Shown piece after piece: positions 8,747-19,002 of a stretch of DNA of 43,917 nucleotides (position 1 is the stretch's first letter; each line of letters starts with the position of its first letter). This stretch comes from Shewanella hafniensis. Its GTDB lineage: Bacteria > Pseudomonadota > Gammaproteobacteria > Enterobacterales > Shewanellaceae. Position numbers and translations under genes: made by a program. The notes below the pieces were generated by a model that searched no databases, had not been told where the DNA came from, and saw only the letters and a list, made by a program, of their open reading frames with translations. The stretch spans positions 1-43,917 of the forward strand of contig NZ_BPFD01000040.1 in assembly GCF_019655335.1 (NCBI RefSeq), written 5' to 3'.

Positions 8747-10768
8747 TTAGACTCTAAATTCGCCGACTGAAGCTTGAAGCTCTTCGGCTAGCTTGGCAAC
8801 TTGATGGCTAGATTGAGCCGTTTGATCTGCGCCGATAGCGGTTTCTTCCGAAATGGCTGCAATATGCTCTAGTTTTTCAGACACTTGCTGGCTGACTAAA
8901 TTCTGCTCTTGAGCAGCATGGGCGATATGAGTGCCTGAGTCATAGGCCTTATGCACTGATTGACTAATTGTTTCGAGGGCAATATTGGCTTGCTCCGTTT
9001 TTTCAACGCAGGCATTGGCCTGAGCGCGTCCCATATCCATGGCGGCAACGGCTTGTTCTGCACCTTGCTGCAACACTTCGATCATCTGTTGGATCTCTCG
9101 GGTCGATACCTGAGTGCGTGAGGCTAAGCTACGGACTTCATCGGCAACTACTGCAAAACCACGGCCTTGTTCGCCGGCTCTAGCTGCTTCAATGGCGGCG
9201 TTGAGGGCGAGTAGGTTAGTCTGCTCTGCAATGCCGCGGATCACATCCAAGATTGAGCCAATTGATGCGCTATCAGACTGCACTTTATTGATCACTACTC
9301 CTGCCTTGGCGACTTCATCGGCTAAAGCCAAAATAGTCAGTTTGTTCTCTTCGGCAATGGCGCGCATATGCTGAGTTTCTTGGTCGGCTTGCTTGATTTG
9401 CTCAAGGGCTTGATCTGCACTTAACGACACCTGTTGCGCGCTAGAGCTCAGTTCTGTGGTTGCTGTGGCCACTTGGTCAACTTGGCTTTTTTGCTCTTGA
9501 ATGCCCGAGGTGGTTTGCGCTGTGATTGCCGACGTTTGTTCAGCTGCCGCGGCCAGTTGGTTCGACCTATCCAAGATACCGATAATCAAACTGCGTAAGC
9601 TATCGACGAGACGATTGCAGTTTTTCGCCAGCTCCGCAAATTCATCGTGTCCAGAGTCATCCAGCTTATGGGTAAGGTTGCCTGAGGCTAAGACGTTAAG
9701 GGCATTGTTCACTTGGCTGAGTGAGCGTTTGAGCGGGTTCACTACAGCAAAACTCACAATGACAGCGACAATAATGGCAACTAACACCACAATCATGGTT
9801 TGTATGCTAGCAGAGTCAATCTTAGCTATGGTGTCGTTGCTCATATTGGCGGCAACAAGTTCGATGTTATTGCTCACGTCCTCCATGTTGGAATTAATAA
9901 CTTTCACGTCTTTTTCGATAATACCGAGTTTGATTACGGCTTCTTTAGCATGGGAAAGTTGGCTCGATTTCAGCTGTAACATAGATTGCGGGCCAGTGAC
10001 GAGTGCTAAAACTTTTTCGATATCTTTAGTGACTGAACTTAAGGTATCCGCATTGACGATACCTTGACCGTGACGATTTACATATTCAAGCTTGTTCTTA
10101 GTTTCGCTTATAATGTAGTCCAGTTCTTTAGAGATCAATTCGTGTTTATTGTCTTCTTCATTAGTCACTAAATCTGCAATAGTGGTGATGATATTCCCGA
10201 GGCTAGTATCAATCGCGCTGGCTGACGCGGCCAGGCTCTGTTCATCGGGATTTTGACTGCTTTCTAAATCAACAATATCGAGCAGTTCTGATGAGGCATC
10301 ATCGGCAGCATTTTCGAGTTTTTTCTTTAGATTAATTAATTGTTCTTGCTTGCTTAATGAAGCCTCACGTTCGGCGATCATCGCAAGGCTGTCTCGCTCA
10401 AAGCTTGAGAAACTACCGTTTAGTTGGCTGATTAAGGTGGTGAGTTCTGGCTGGCTTTTCACTAATTGGGTGATGTTGGCTATTTCGTTTTTGAACTGAG
10501 TGCCATGATCATCGAACACTTTACGAATACTGGGAATATTGGCCGATTTAGGGGTGTGATAAGCAATCAGGATTTGTCTTTGCTGCTCGCTCAAGGTTTC
10601 ACTGAGGTGATTGGTCGACTTAAGCGCAGGTAAGCTTAATTCTTGCATCATCGCCGAGCTGGCTTTTAGGCTGTTGTTGGTGAGGTAGGATGTAAATCCC
10701 AGCACCACGAGCAAAAGCGTGACAATACCAAATCCGCCAATCACTCTGGTGGCTACGTTAAATTTCAT
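8747..10768 (-). CDS. Methyl-accepting chemotaxis protein
   Basis: A 673-residue transmembrane chemoreceptor that would pass ligand signals to CheA/CheW. The first membrane segment is at about 10-30, then a large periplasmic sensor of about 290 residues, rich in helix-forming repeats and polar residues. The second membrane segment is at about 317-341, followed by a HAMP domain to about 395 and the cytoplasmic signalling hairpin. The tip near 510 reads [32 protein letters not shown], the near-invariant signature. The sensor length suggests a tandem helical-bundle type, but the ligand is unknown. There is no C-terminal CheR/CheB pentapeptide. The start ATG has GGAG upstream, and a sigma28-type promoter lies 73 bases before it. 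Confidence 0.96.
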   Translation of the reverse strand: MKFNVATRVIGGFGIVTLLLVVLGFTSYLTNNSLKASSAMMQELSLPALKSTNHLSETLSEQQRQILIAYHTPKSANIPSIRKVFDDHGTQFKNEIANITQLVKSQPELTTLISQLNGSFSSFERDSLAMIAEREASLSKQEQLINLKKKLENAADDASSELLDIVDLESSQNPDEQSLAASASAIDTSLGNIITTIADLVTNEEDNKHELISKELDYIISETKNKLEYVNRHGQGIVNADTLSSVTKDIEKVLALVTGPQSMLQLKSSQLSHAKEAVIKLGIIEKDVKVINSNMEDVSNNIELVAANMSNDTIAKIDSASIQTMIVVLVAIIVAVIVSFAVVNPLKRSLSQVNNALNVLASGNLTHKLDDSGHDEFAELAKNCNRLVDSLRSLIIGILDRSNQLAAAAEQTSAITAQTTSGIQEQKSQVDQVATATTELSSSAQQVSLSADQALEQIKQADQETQHMRAIAEENKLTILALADEVAKAGVVINKVQSDSASIGSILDVIRGIAEQTNLLALNAAIEAARAGEQGRGFAVVADEVRSLASRTQVSTREIQQMIEVLQQGAEQAVAAMDMGRAQANACVEKTEQANIALETISQSVHKAYDSGTHIAHAAQEQNLVSQQVSEKLEHIAAISEETAIGADQTAQSSHQVAKLAEELQASVGEFRV

Positions 10769-10840
10769 AGGATACTCCGATTTTTATTATATTTTTCCAA
10801 ATGAAAACAGGGCGATTTCAGGGTTAGGCGGCTCAGTCTG

Positions 10841-10867
10841 TTATCGACTTTAAGCTGTTTTAGTTTA
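10841..10867 (-). promoter_or_regulatory. Sigma28 (FliA) promoter for the chemoreceptor
   Basis: On the minus strand TAAA (10867-10864), exactly 15 bases, then GTCGATAA (10848-10841), against the flagellar consensus TAAA-N15-GCCGATAA (one mismatch). It overlaps the last bases of apaH. The predicted start near 10834 gives a leader of about 65 bases. Confidence 0.75.
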
Positions 10868-11689
10868 ACTCTTTTTTAACTTTTTTTGGGTAATTTTTTG
10901 GTCTTTTTCAAGATGCCATAGGGTTAAGTGTTCACCCCAACAACAACCTGTATCTAAAGCCTTTAATTTAGTATCGCCAACCTTGCCCATCAGTGCTGCC
11001 CAATGGCCAAAAACTAAGGTGTGGCTCTGTCGTAGAGGCGAAGCAAATTCAAACCAAGGTTTGAGTTGTGGATTAGTACAGTTTTCAGGAGGTTGTTTAC
11101 AATCAAAATCGAGTCTGCCATCGACATAGAGGTAGCGCATGCGTGTTAATGCATTGATGCAGTAACGTAAGCGTTCTATGCCAATTGCACCTGGGTCCCA
11201 TTGTTCGGCGCTATCCGAATACATTTGTGCTATCAGTGCCTCAAGATAATCATCTTGTTTGAGTGCACGGCTGACGAGTGCGGTTTCTTCTCTTAATATC
11301 TCAAGCGACCACTGCGGTGGCACACCCGCATGACTCATGATGAGCTGGTGTTCGGGTAATTCACGCATTAGGGGTTGCTGTCTCAGCCAGTCAATTGAGG
11401 CTGAAATATCGGGTGATTCAAGAATGTCAGTTAAATTATCGCTGGGCTTTGCGCGTTTGAGCTTGCCGTGCAACGCCATTAAGTGGAGATCGTGATTGCC
11501 TAAAACCGTTTTTGCAGAATCACCTAAGGAGCGAAAAAAGCGCAGTGTAGCTAAGGAGTCTGGTCCGCGAGCAACAAGATCACCTACAGCCCAGAGTTCA
11601 TCACGGGAGGGAATAAAATCGACCTTAGCGAGTAATTTTTGTAATTCAGCGAAACAGCCTTGAATATCACCAACAAAATAATGCGCCAC
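10865..11689 (-). CDS. apaH: Symmetrical bis(5'-nucleosyl)-tetraphosphatase
   Basis: Hydrolyses Ap4A and other capped dinucleotides to two NDPs, and in E. coli removes Np4 caps from RNA. The 274-residue metallophosphatase shows GDIQGC (7-12), GDLVARGP (36-43) and GNHD (64-67). In the first motif the usual metal-ligand His is Gln, a variant I also recall in Pseudomonas ApaH, so activity is still expected. The start is GTG at 11689 with AGGGG five bases upstream; the N-terminus MAHYFVGD then matches the family. It is the last gene of lptD-surA-pdxA-rsmA-apaG-apaH, 21 bases after apaG. Confidence 0.97.
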   Translation of the reverse strand: MAHYFVGDIQGCFAELQKLLAKVDFIPSRDELWAVGDLVARGPDSLATLRFFRSLGDSAKTVLGNHDLHLMALHGKLKRAKPSDNLTDILESPDISASIDWLRQQPLMRELPEHQLIMSHAGVPPQWSLEILREETALVSRALKQDDYLEALIAQMYSDSAEQWDPGAIGIERLRYCINALTRMRYLYVDGRLDFDCKQPPENCTNPQLKPWFEFASPLRQSHTLVFGHWAALMGKVGDTKLKALDTGCCWGEHLTLWHLEKDQKITQKKLKKS

Positions 11690-11710
11690 AGTGCCCCTTT
11701 CCTAATGATA

Positions 11711-12091
11711 TTAATGTAGTAAGCCTGGGGTCGCTAAACGGAAGGGACGGATCGTCGCTTGGAAACGCTCACCCGATTCGCTGACCATACCATAAGTGCC
11801 ATGCATTATGCCAAGTGGCGTATCGAGCACAGTGCCACTAGTGTATTGATAGGCGGTATTTGGCGCTATGGTGGGCGTTTCACCGACAACTCCGGCGCCT
11901 TGGACTTCACTGGTATTGCCATTGGCATCTGTGATTATCCAGTGACGGGTCTCGAGTTTTGCCGCCTGCTCCCCTAAATTGATGATAGTGATGGTATAGC
12001 TGAAGAGGTATTTTTCATCCTCGGGTGAGGATTGCTGCTCTATATATTCAGTTTTAACTTCAACCCGAATGGAGGTGTCCAATGCGCTCAT
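11711..12091 (-). CDS. apaG: ApaG (CorD) protein
   Basis: A single-domain immunoglobulin-like protein of 126 residues (E. coli 125), linked genetically to Co2+/Mg2+ tolerance but without a settled biochemical role. The conserved core is visible: SSPEDEKYLFSYTITIINLG, then EVQGAGVVGETPTIAPN and YQYTSGTVLDTPLGIMHGTY. The ATG at 12091 is chosen over an upstream in-frame start at 12121, because AGGA precedes it and the length then fits the family. It lies between rsmA and apaH in the usual order. Confidence 0.95.
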   Translation of the reverse strand: MSALDTSIRVEVKTEYIEQQSSPEDEKYLFSYTITIINLGEQAAKLETRHWIITDANGNTSEVQGAGVVGETPTIAPNTAYQYTSGTVLDTPLGIMHGTYGMVSESGERFQATIRPFRLATPGLLH

Positions 12092-12139
12092 TCTTGTTCC
12101 TAGGCTTTGGTATAAGGGCACCTAAGTGCCCTGATATAT

Positions 12140-12946
12140 TTATGCTTTTTTATCACAAACCATGTTAGCCATAGCAACATACTGCTGCACGCTAATCTGC
12201 TCTGGTCGTTGACTTGAGTCAATCCCTAATTGCTCGAACTCATCGTCAGATAACATGTGCTTTAAGTTATTACGCAGAGTCTTACGACGCATGTTGAACG
12301 CCGTAGTACAAAGGTGACGTAGTACGGTCACATCTTTGCAAGGGTATGGCTTGACCGCGTATGGTAGCAAGCGTACGACTGCTGAGTCGACCTTAGGTGC
12401 GGGCGTAAAGCTGTGGGGTGGCACTTCGAGAACCGGAACTACTTGGCAGAAGTATTGTGCCATTACCGTTAATCGACCATAGGCTTTACAGCCAGGGCTT
12501 GCCGATAAACGTAGCACCACTTCTTTTTGCAGCATAAAGTGCATGGTTTCAATCTGTTCGGCAAATTCGAACAGGTGGAACATTAGCGGCGTTGAAATGT
12601 TGTAAGGTAAGTTACCGAACACTTTCATCTTTTTGCCAGGCACACTCAATTGGCCAAAATCAAACTGCAGAGCATCACCTTGGTGAATGGTCAGTTTATC
12701 TTTAAGGACTGGGTGTTGATGCAAGCGTTCAACCAGATCGCGGTCGAGTTCGACGACGGTCAGATTATCCACTGCATCGGCTACAGGTTCGGTTAAGGCG
12801 CCAAGGCCAGGGCCGATTTCGACCATCACATGGTGATTATCGGGGGCAATAGCACCCACAATGCGGTCAATCACATTGCCGTCGGTAAGGAAGTTTTGTC
12901 CGAAACGCTTTCTGGCCGTGTGGCCTAAATGTACTTTGTTGCTCAT
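12140..12946 (-). CDS. rsmA: 16S rRNA dimethyladenosine transferase
   Basis: KsgA/RsmA dimethylates the two adjacent adenosines in the 3'-terminal hairpin of 16S rRNA late in 30S assembly. The protein has 268 residues. The SAM-binding [12 protein letters not shown] is at 43-54, the catalytic NLPYNIS at 112-118, and the N-terminus RKRFGQNFL is typical. It starts 15 bases after pdxA, so cotranscription is likely. The ribosome site is weak, which may reflect coupling to pdxA translation. Confidence 0.98.
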   Translation of the reverse strand: MSNKVHLGHTARKRFGQNFLTDGNVIDRIVGAIAPDNHHVMVEIGPGLGALTEPVADAVDNLTVVELDRDLVERLHQHPVLKDKLTIHQGDALQFDFGQLSVPGKKMKVFGNLPYNISTPLMFHLFEFAEQIETMHFMLQKEVVLRLSASPGCKAYGRLTVMAQYFCQVVPVLEVPPHSFTPAPKVDSAVVRLLPYAVKPYPCKDVTVLRHLCTTAFNMRRKTLRNNLKHMLSDDEFEQLGIDSSQRPEQISVQQYVAMANMVCDKKA

Positions 12947-12961
12947 TAATAATGTAATCGT

Positions 12962-13948
12962 TTAGTTCTTTGAGGATAACTCAATGGCTTTATTCAGAGC
13001 ACAGACAAAACTGCCAATATCGGCTTTGCCTGTACCCGCGAGTGTGAGCGCCGTACCATGGTCAACCGAGGTACGAATATAAGGTAAACCTAAGGTGATG
13101 TTTACCGATTTGCCAAATCCTTGTGACTTGAGAACGGGAAGTCCTTGGTCATGGTACATGGCCAAGACGACATCGGCGTCCTGTAAATATTTAGGTTGGA
13201 ACAGGGTATCGGCCGGTAAGGGACCGACAATATTCATTTGAAACTCTTCTCGTAACTCGTTGAGTGCGGGAATAATCACGTCGATTTCTTCACGCCCTAA
13301 ATGACCGTCTTCACCTGCGTGTGGATTGAGTCCACAGACATAAATTTTCGGCGAAATTATGCCAAATTTGCTGATGAGATCGGCATGTAGAATCTTGATA
13401 ATATGCTGTAGGCGCTGACGTGTTATCGCCTTTGCAACATAGGCCAGCGGGATATGAGTCGTGACCAGCGCCACTTGCAAACCCGGCGTTGCCAGCATCA
13501 TCACTACATCGGGGCAATTTGCTTGATGGGCAAAAAACTCAGTATGGCCACTAAAGGAAATACCTGCTTGATTGATAATGCCTTTATGCACGGGGCCTGT
13601 CACGACAGCATCAAACTCGCCGCTCATGTTTTTCTCACCCGCATAACGCAAGGTTTCAACTACATAAGTGCTGTTTTGCTCATCGAGCTGACCACAAATC
13701 GATTCGCTCACTAACTTAAAGGGCGCTATGGTTAATGTGCCCGCTTCTTGCGGTTTAGGCGCTTGATTTGGCTGGTAAGGACGGAAAGTCACTTGCAAAC
13801 CGAGTTGTTTAGCTCGGCTCGCTAATAATTCTGGATCCGCACAAACGACTAACTCAGCAGGCCAAGCCTGCTGAGCGAGTTGTACGACTAAATCGGGGCC
13901 GATACCTGCGGGTTCACCCGGGGTAACGGCAATACGTTTAGTGCTCAA
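12962..13948 (-). CDS. pdxA: 4-hydroxythreonine-4-phosphate dehydrogenase
   Basis: Catalyses the NAD-dependent oxidation of 4-phospho-hydroxy-threonine in the DXP-dependent pyridoxal phosphate pathway. It has 328 residues, with [11 protein letters not shown] at the N-terminus, GHTEFFAH in the middle, [11 protein letters not shown], and AMYHDQG near 270. These carry the conserved histidines of the metal site. The start appears to be TTG at 13948, six bases after the surA stop, with GAGG about ten bases upstream. No in-frame ATG fits, because the family N-terminus begins within five residues. The surA-pdxA-rsmA order is widespread in gammaproteobacteria. Confidence 0.96.
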   Translation of the reverse strand: MSTKRIAVTPGEPAGIGPDLVVQLAQQAWPAELVVCADPELLASRAKQLGLQVTFRPYQPNQAPKPQEAGTLTIAPFKLVSESICGQLDEQNSTYVVETLRYAGEKNMSGEFDAVVTGPVHKGIINQAGISFSGHTEFFAHQANCPDVVMMLATPGLQVALVTTHIPLAYVAKAITRQRLQHIIKILHADLISKFGIISPKIYVCGLNPHAGEDGHLGREEIDVIIPALNELREEFQMNIVGPLPADTLFQPKYLQDADVVLAMYHDQGLPVLKSQGFGKSVNITLGLPYIRTSVDHGTALTLAGTGKADIGSFVCALNKAIELSSKN

Positions 13949-13954
13949 TTAACA

Positions 13955-15259
13955 TTAACCTCGATTGGTCTCTGGCTGGAAGATTTCAATGTATGCGTCT
14001 GAGCGCATTTCGTCTAGCCAGTTTTGCAGTTCTTCGTTAAATTTGCGACGGAAGATCAACTGGTGCGCACGGTTGCTGTTGAACTGATCCGTGGCATCGG
14101 TTTTTCTGCGTTCTTCTAACTGAGTGATATGCCAACCGTGGGTGGTACGGAACGGCTCGCTGATCTGGTCGGTTTTTAAGCTATTAAGAGTTTGAGCAAA
14201 CTCAGGCACATAAATGCTTGGTTCTGCCCAACCTAATTCGCCGCCTTTAGTGGCTGAACCAGGATCTTCAGAATATTGACGCGCAAGATCCTCAAACTTA
14301 GCTTCACCTGAGCGAATTTGCTTCAGGAATTGCTCAAGCATAGCTTTAGCACGGTCTTCCGACAGAATTGGTGATGGCTTAAGCAAAATGTGGCGCGCTC
14401 TGACTTCTTCGATTTCTTTGGTTTGTAGGCCACGAGCATCCATGATCTTGATGATATGGAAACCTGCACCACTCTTAATTGGACCGATAATGTCGCCTGT
14501 TTTCGCGCCGTTGATCACTTCGGCAAACAGGGTTGGCATTTCGTTGATGTTCATGTAGTCCCAAATACCACCTTCGAGTGCTTTAGGACCCGAAGAAGAC
14601 GCAATAGCAGTGCGGCGGAAATCTTCACCACTCTTCAAACGCTCCAAAACGATATTGGCACGTTTACTCGAGGATTCCAGCTGTTCACTGGTTGGATTAC
14701 TTGGCACGTCAATCAGGATGTGGCCAATTTGATATTCCACATCTTTCATCCCTTGTTCTTGGATGAGTTTGACTAGGCTGGTAATTTCCTGTGGTGACAC
14801 TTGGATACGGCGTTGTACTTGAATACGTTGAATTTCACCTAAGGTGATTTCTTCGCGTAATTGCTCGCGGTATTGGCTAAAGCTTAACCCTTCGCTTTCA
14901 ATTTTCTGTTGCATCTGGGCCACAGACATTTTTTGTTCGCGCGCGATGTTTTCAATCGCTTGGTCTAATTGTAAGTCACCGATATGCAGGCCGATACGAT
15001 CTGCCATTTGCAGTTGTAAACGGGTCAAGATCAAACGTTCGATCACCTGAGTGCGCAGGGCACTGTCGGAAGGTAACGATTGGTTTGCCGTTTTGGCATT
15101 GGCTTTAACAGTGTCAATCATGTTAGCGATTTCACTTTCGAGCACTATGCCGTCGTTAATTTGGACCGCAACACGGTCGAGTGGCTGAGGTGCGGCCAAT
15201 GTAGGTTGGCTGATAGCGAGTGCAAATAAAGCAAAAATCAGATGTTTACTGGGTTTCAT
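13955..15259 (-). CDS. surA: Periplasmic peptidyl-prolyl isomerase and chaperone SurA
   Basis: Escorts unfolded outer-membrane proteins, LptD among them, across the periplasm to the BAM complex. The 434-residue protein has a signal peptide cut near Ala-Ala-Pro at about residue 22. It then has the helical SurA N-domain (VAVQINDGIVLESEI onward) and two parvulin domains beginning about residues 175 and 288 (GHILIDVP and ARHILLKPSP). The ATG at 15259 has AAGGA eight bases upstream; the six-residue longer frame is not used. It lies about 240 bases downstream of lptD, its best-known client. Confidence 0.97.
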   Translation of the reverse strand: MKPSKHLIFALFALAISQPTLAAPQPLDRVAVQINDGIVLESEIANMIDTVKANAKTANQSLPSDSALRTQVIERLILTRLQLQMADRIGLHIGDLQLDQAIENIAREQKMSVAQMQQKIESEGLSFSQYREQLREEITLGEIQRIQVQRRIQVSPQEITSLVKLIQEQGMKDVEYQIGHILIDVPSNPTSEQLESSSKRANIVLERLKSGEDFRRTAIASSSGPKALEGGIWDYMNINEMPTLFAEVINGAKTGDIIGPIKSGAGFHIIKIMDARGLQTKEIEEVRARHILLKPSPILSEDRAKAMLEQFLKQIRSGEAKFEDLARQYSEDPGSATKGGELGWAEPSIYVPEFAQTLNSLKTDQISEPFRTTHGWHITQLEERRKTDATDQFNSNRAHQLIFRRKFNEELQNWLDEMRSDAYIEIFQPETNRG

Positions 15260-15501
15260 CCACAAAATCCTTGGCACGTTCTAAGGTCAGGTTCGACGGC
15301 TTAATTGAAATAACTTTACCATTTATATCGAAATTACAGCGAGTTGCCCTAATGTAATTTTTTGGCGATGCATTTGAGTGCATGGTTAACCCTTTAGATC
15401 CGCTTTTATTAGCGTTAGCAAAAGGCAAACGGTAAGGCACTCATTAACCTGTTTGGACTCTCAGTCCTTGTTGAGGTTCAGCAATCTATCACAATTCTTT
15501 G

Positions 15502-17799
15502 CTAATTCCTCAGATAAAGCGGTTTTCTGTAGTTAAACAGGCCGTCATTGAGCATATCTGATACGCCTAATGGGCCAGAACCACCGAGTCCTTTAATGAC
15601 TAAGTTCAGGTAGAAGCCGCTTTCAAATTGCTCACGGGAGTCGATAGCAGCAGAGCCTATGTTGTCGTCATAATTGGTTTTAATGCGGTAGTGATAACTA
15701 AATCGCACCGCATAACAGCATGATTCGTATTGAATACCTGTGTAGGTTTCAATGCCGCGGCTTTCGTTTAAGTCATAATACCAATTACCCACGAAGTAGA
15801 GATCGTCACTGATAGGCCAAGCACCACGAACGCCCGCTTGGGAGATGTTCACAGTATCATTGGTATTGGAGTTCAATAAATCAGGAACGTAACGATAACT
15901 AAATTGCAGTAATTTGTTTGCTTCGGGTCTGAAGTCTAAAGTGACTTCCGTTTTTTTATTTTCGCTGGTGTTGGTGTCGTACTGAATTGCCGCACCCATG
16001 TACCAATTATTCGTTAAACGTGTATCTAACTCGGCGGCTAGTACTGATGTAGATTGATTTGATTCAAAAATATTGTCTTCATAACCGACTTTACTGTCTT
16101 GCAAGTAAAAAATTTGCCCTAGGCTAAATTTAGTCGCTTCTTGGTTGTGATCGTCGAACAAGCGAGTTGTTAAACCAAGCGTAATTTGATTCGCATCGGA
16201 GATCCGATCCAGCCCCGAGAAGCGGCGATCACGGAATAGACCAAAATAGTCATCCTGCAATTGGGCCGTATCATAAATACCTATACCACGTTGGTCTTCG
16301 TAGCCGACATAAAGATATTGGAATTGTGGCTCGAGTGTTTGGCGATAGTTTTCATCGAAAAGCTCAGTAAAACGCTCGAAATTAATCTGACCATTAATCC
16401 GTACCTGTGGAATGGTTCGGCTTACTGTGTCGTCCAGATCTTCATTAGGATCGTTATTCTGTTGCCAATAATTGGTCTGCATTAACTTCACTTGGCTGGT
16501 GAGTGAGCCCGAAGGTCCGTGAATCGGCAGAGTCACGCTCGGTGCCATATGTAAACGCGTTGCCGTATTTACATTGTTGTTTTGATGGGAAAAATTAGTC
16601 AGCTCCGAATTAAAACCAAAATCTAAATTGTTCCAAAAATCAGCAGCACGATAGTTAAAGTTGACCTGAGGCATCACCTGATACGGTTTTTCATCTTCAC
16701 CAAGTACTTTAATGTCTTGGACCCGAGTGCTGATATCCCAGTTACTTTCGAAGTAGCTGATTTCACCTATGCGCGACAATTGGTTGTCGGTAGCACGGTT
16801 CACATCTGACTTTAAATCATTGAAATAGTTGTTGTCTGACACGTCAGTAAAATTAGCTAAAACACGCCAATTTTTGTCGATAGCCCCTTGATGTTGCCAG
16901 TTATACAGGTAGCGATTAGGACTACCACTGATCAATTGATCGTTGCCAAGGTATTCAAAATTGACTCGGCCTTTCTGGGCATCACCGGCTAGATAACCAA
17001 ACTCAGTCTTAGTGAATAATCCACGGTTAGACATATAGTTAGGTGTAAAGGTTAAATCATATTCAGGGGCAATATTCCAGTAATAGGGCGCTGAAAATTC
17101 GACGCCATTGGTAGTACTGGTGCTAAAGCTGGGGTAGAGGAAACCCGACTTACGTTTATCAGAAACCGGCACTGTCATATAGGGAATGTAGAATACCGGC
17201 ACACCGCCGACTCTTAATTTGGCATTCCAAATTTCGCCCCATTCTTCTTCACTGTTGATCTTAATTTTTTCGGCTTCGAGCAGCCAAGACACATTGTCGG
17301 GAGGACAAGTCGTGAAGTTAGTATTGGTTAAAATTAAATTGTTATTGATGGTGATCTGCAGTTTTTCGGCATCGCCGTGAACTTGTTGGCCATGGATCCA
17401 ATATTGTGCGCCTTTAAGGGTGGCACGGTTTGTCCGCATTTGAGCTTGTAAGGATTCGGCTGTAACGGTGAAGTTACTGTCTTGAAAGACTAAATTACCA
17501 TTGGCATCAAACTGTTCAGTAGCTTGATCTAAAATCGCCTCATCGGCTGCTATGTGCCTATCGCCTTGGCTAAAAACCACATCCCCGCGGAAAATGGCTT
17601 GTTTGCCCATTTCGGCATCAGAGTTATCAGAGACAATACGAATTTTGTTGAGTTCAGCCGCACTCATCCCTTGGGTTTGAGATACGATACGGGGTACTGG
17701 CGGTTCGATTAAGCATTGGGATGCCGAAGCGGTTAGAGAGTCGTCTGCCAGGACTAATTGCGGTAACAGGCTCAGGGCCAGAAGGTATCGGATCTGCAT
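15502..17799 (-). CDS. lptD: LPS-assembly outer-membrane protein LptD
   Basis: The beta-barrel that, with LptE inside, inserts lipopolysaccharide into the outer leaflet. It has 765 residues (E. coli 784), with a signal peptide (cut near LVLA-DDS), an OstA/LptA-like beta-jellyroll at about 45-170, then the barrel with many aromatic girdle residues. Four cysteines are visible, in SQCLIEP (about 29), TTCPP (about 167) and the adjacent ESCCY pair (about 700). They match the spacing of the E. coli cysteines whose non-consecutive disulfides are needed for function. First gene of its cluster, with a sigmaE-like promoter 29 bases upstream. Confidence 0.98.
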   Translation of the reverse strand: MQIRYLLALSLLPQLVLADDSLTASASQCLIEPPVPRIVSQTQGMSAAELNKIRIVSDNSDAEMGKQAIFRGDVVFSQGDRHIAADEAILDQATEQFDANGNLVFQDSNFTVTAESLQAQMRTNRATLKGAQYWIHGQQVHGDAEKLQITINNNLILTNTNFTTCPPDNVSWLLEAEKIKINSEEEWGEIWNAKLRVGGVPVFYIPYMTVPVSDKRKSGFLYPSFSTSTTNGVEFSAPYYWNIAPEYDLTFTPNYMSNRGLFTKTEFGYLAGDAQKGRVNFEYLGNDQLISGSPNRYLYNWQHQGAIDKNWRVLANFTDVSDNNYFNDLKSDVNRATDNQLSRIGEISYFESNWDISTRVQDIKVLGEDEKPYQVMPQVNFNYRAADFWNNLDFGFNSELTNFSHQNNNVNTATRLHMAPSVTLPIHGPSGSLTSQVKLMQTNYWQQNNDPNEDLDDTVSRTIPQVRINGQINFERFTELFDENYRQTLEPQFQYLYVGYEDQRGIGIYDTAQLQDDYFGLFRDRRFSGLDRISDANQITLGLTTRLFDDHNQEATKFSLGQIFYLQDSKVGYEDNIFESNQSTSVLAAELDTRLTNNWYMGAAIQYDTNTSENKKTEVTLDFRPEANKLLQFSYRYVPDLLNSNTNDTVNISQAGVRGAWPISDDLYFVGNWYYDLNESRGIETYTGIQYESCCYAVRFSYHYRIKTNYDDNIGSAAIDSREQFESGFYLNLVIKGLGGSGPLGVSDMLNDGLFNYRKPLYLRN

Positions 17800-17827
17800 C
17801 TTTAGGTCAGTAATTATGATTTCTTAT

Positions 17828-17856
17828 TCTGGACAAGTATGGATGGGGAAAGTTGC
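17828..17856 (-). promoter_or_regulatory. SigmaE-like promoter for lptD
   Basis: On the minus strand GCAACTT (17856-17850), a 16-base spacer, then TCCAGA (17833-17828), close to the sigmaE consensus GGAACTT-N16-TCTGA. lptD is a known sigmaE target in E. coli, so envelope stress control is plausible here. Motif prediction only. Confidence 0.55.
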
Positions 17857-17958
17857 AATTTACAAACGCAACGCCGCTTAATAAATCTCTCAATTTCTTA
17901 GCTGTTTCCAAATTATATGCCAGCTATAATAAAGCAATTTTTCTTTAAGAGCCATGAA

Positions 17959-19002
17959 ATGACTTTATCCGATCCGAGATTTCTTTCCCTAAATCAGTGG
18001 CTGAATGGTTATTTTTCCGATGAGGTGACACCTGTATTGATTTCCGGTGACGCAAGTTTTAGACGTTACTTTCGGATCACTATGCCCGATGCCACCTTTA
18101 TCGCCGCCGATTCACCGCCACAATTGGTACCCATCGCGCCTTTTATTGCCTTATCTAATGCCTATGCTGCCGCGGGACTGACAGTTCCAAAAGTGATCCA
18201 TGCTGACGCCGCTCAAGGTTTTATGCTGATGAGCGACTTAGGCGATACCCAGCTGTTATCAGTGCTTAACACGCATAATGTGGCTGATTACTATCGTCAG
18301 GCGCTTGATTTATTGCCGCAGGTGGCCTCTGTGGTTACAAGTCAGCATTTTGTTAGTGGCCTAGTTGAGCCCTTACCGCTGTACGACGAAGCCTTTGTGC
18401 GCCGTGAATTGCACATCTTTACTGAGTGGCTTCTCGGCACTCATCTTAATTTGTCATTGGACGAGTCAGAGCTGCAAATGCTAAGCGATAGCTTCGATCT
18501 GCTTGTCGACAATGCGCTATCTCAGCCTAGTGTGGGGATGCACAGGGATTTCCATAGCCGCAATCTTATGCTGCAAGCAGGCAAATTGTGTGTGATTGAT
18601 TTTCAGGATGCTGTCGTCGGCCCTGTGACTTACGACGCGGTATCACTATTGCGTGATTGTTATATTCGTTGGCCGCAGCCGTTAGTCGCAGACTTGATGC
18701 AGTACCATTATCAGCAAGCACTCGCGCTAGGTTTTATTCCCACACAGACCCCCGTTGAGCAATATCAAACTTGGTTTGATCTCATGGGCTTGCAGCGACA
18801 CATCAAGGCGGTGGGGATTTTTGCACGGTTAAATTATCGCGACAGTAAACCTGCGTATATGGCGGATATTCCACTGACATTAACGTATATTGTCGACATT
18901 GCCATCCAGTATCCCGAACTCGTGCCATTTGCACGCTGGTTGACTCTTCGCGTGTTGCCTGCGTTTACAGCTAGCCAGTCTTTATCTGAGGTTAAGCAAT
19001 GA
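17959..19002 (+). CDS. amgK: Anomeric MurNAc/GlcNAc kinase AmgK
   Basis: Phosphorylates MurNAc or GlcNAc at the anomeric carbon in the cell-wall recycling route described in Pseudomonas, which bypasses de novo UDP-MurNAc synthesis and its fosfomycin-sensitive step. The 347-residue protein is of the aminoglycoside-phosphotransferase fold: GDASFRRYFRI (nucleotide loop), MHRDFHSRNLML near 194 (catalytic Asp) and VIDFQDAV near 213 (Mg binding). The ATG at 17959, with AAGAG upstream, is preferred over the ATG at 17917, since the latter overlaps a TATAAT-like -10 (17925-17930). It overlaps murU by ATGA. Divergent from lptD, as I recall for Pseudomonas. Confidence 0.9.
   Translation: MTLSDPRFLSLNQWLNGYFSDEVTPVLISGDASFRRYFRITMPDATFIAADSPPQLVPIAPFIALSNAYAAAGLTVPKVIHADAAQGFMLMSDLGDTQLLSVLNTHNVADYYRQALDLLPQVASVVTSQHFVSGLVEPLPLYDEAFVRRELHIFTEWLLGTHLNLSLDESELQMLSDSFDLLVDNALSQPSVGMHRDFHSRNLMLQAGKLCVIDFQDAVVGPVTYDAVSLLRDCYIRWPQPLVADLMQYHYQQALALGFIPTQTPVEQYQTWFDLMGLQRHIKAVGIFARLNYRDSKPAYMADIPLTLTYIVDIAIQYPELVPFARWLTLRVLPAFTASQSLSEVKQ

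Noticed and set aside
9501..10067. Plus-strand frame of 188 codons opposite the chemoreceptor gene
   Set aside because: It is an antisense shadow of the receptor, which has a full set of domains on the other strand.
10865..10906. Gln in place of His in the first ApaH metal motif as a sign of a dead enzyme
   Set aside because: The same GDxQGC variant is, as I recall, normal in Pseudomonas ApaH, and the other motifs are intact.
15246..15440. Minus-strand 64-codon frame in the lptD-surA gap
   Set aside because: It overlaps the surA start, has no ribosome site and shows no protein-like composition.
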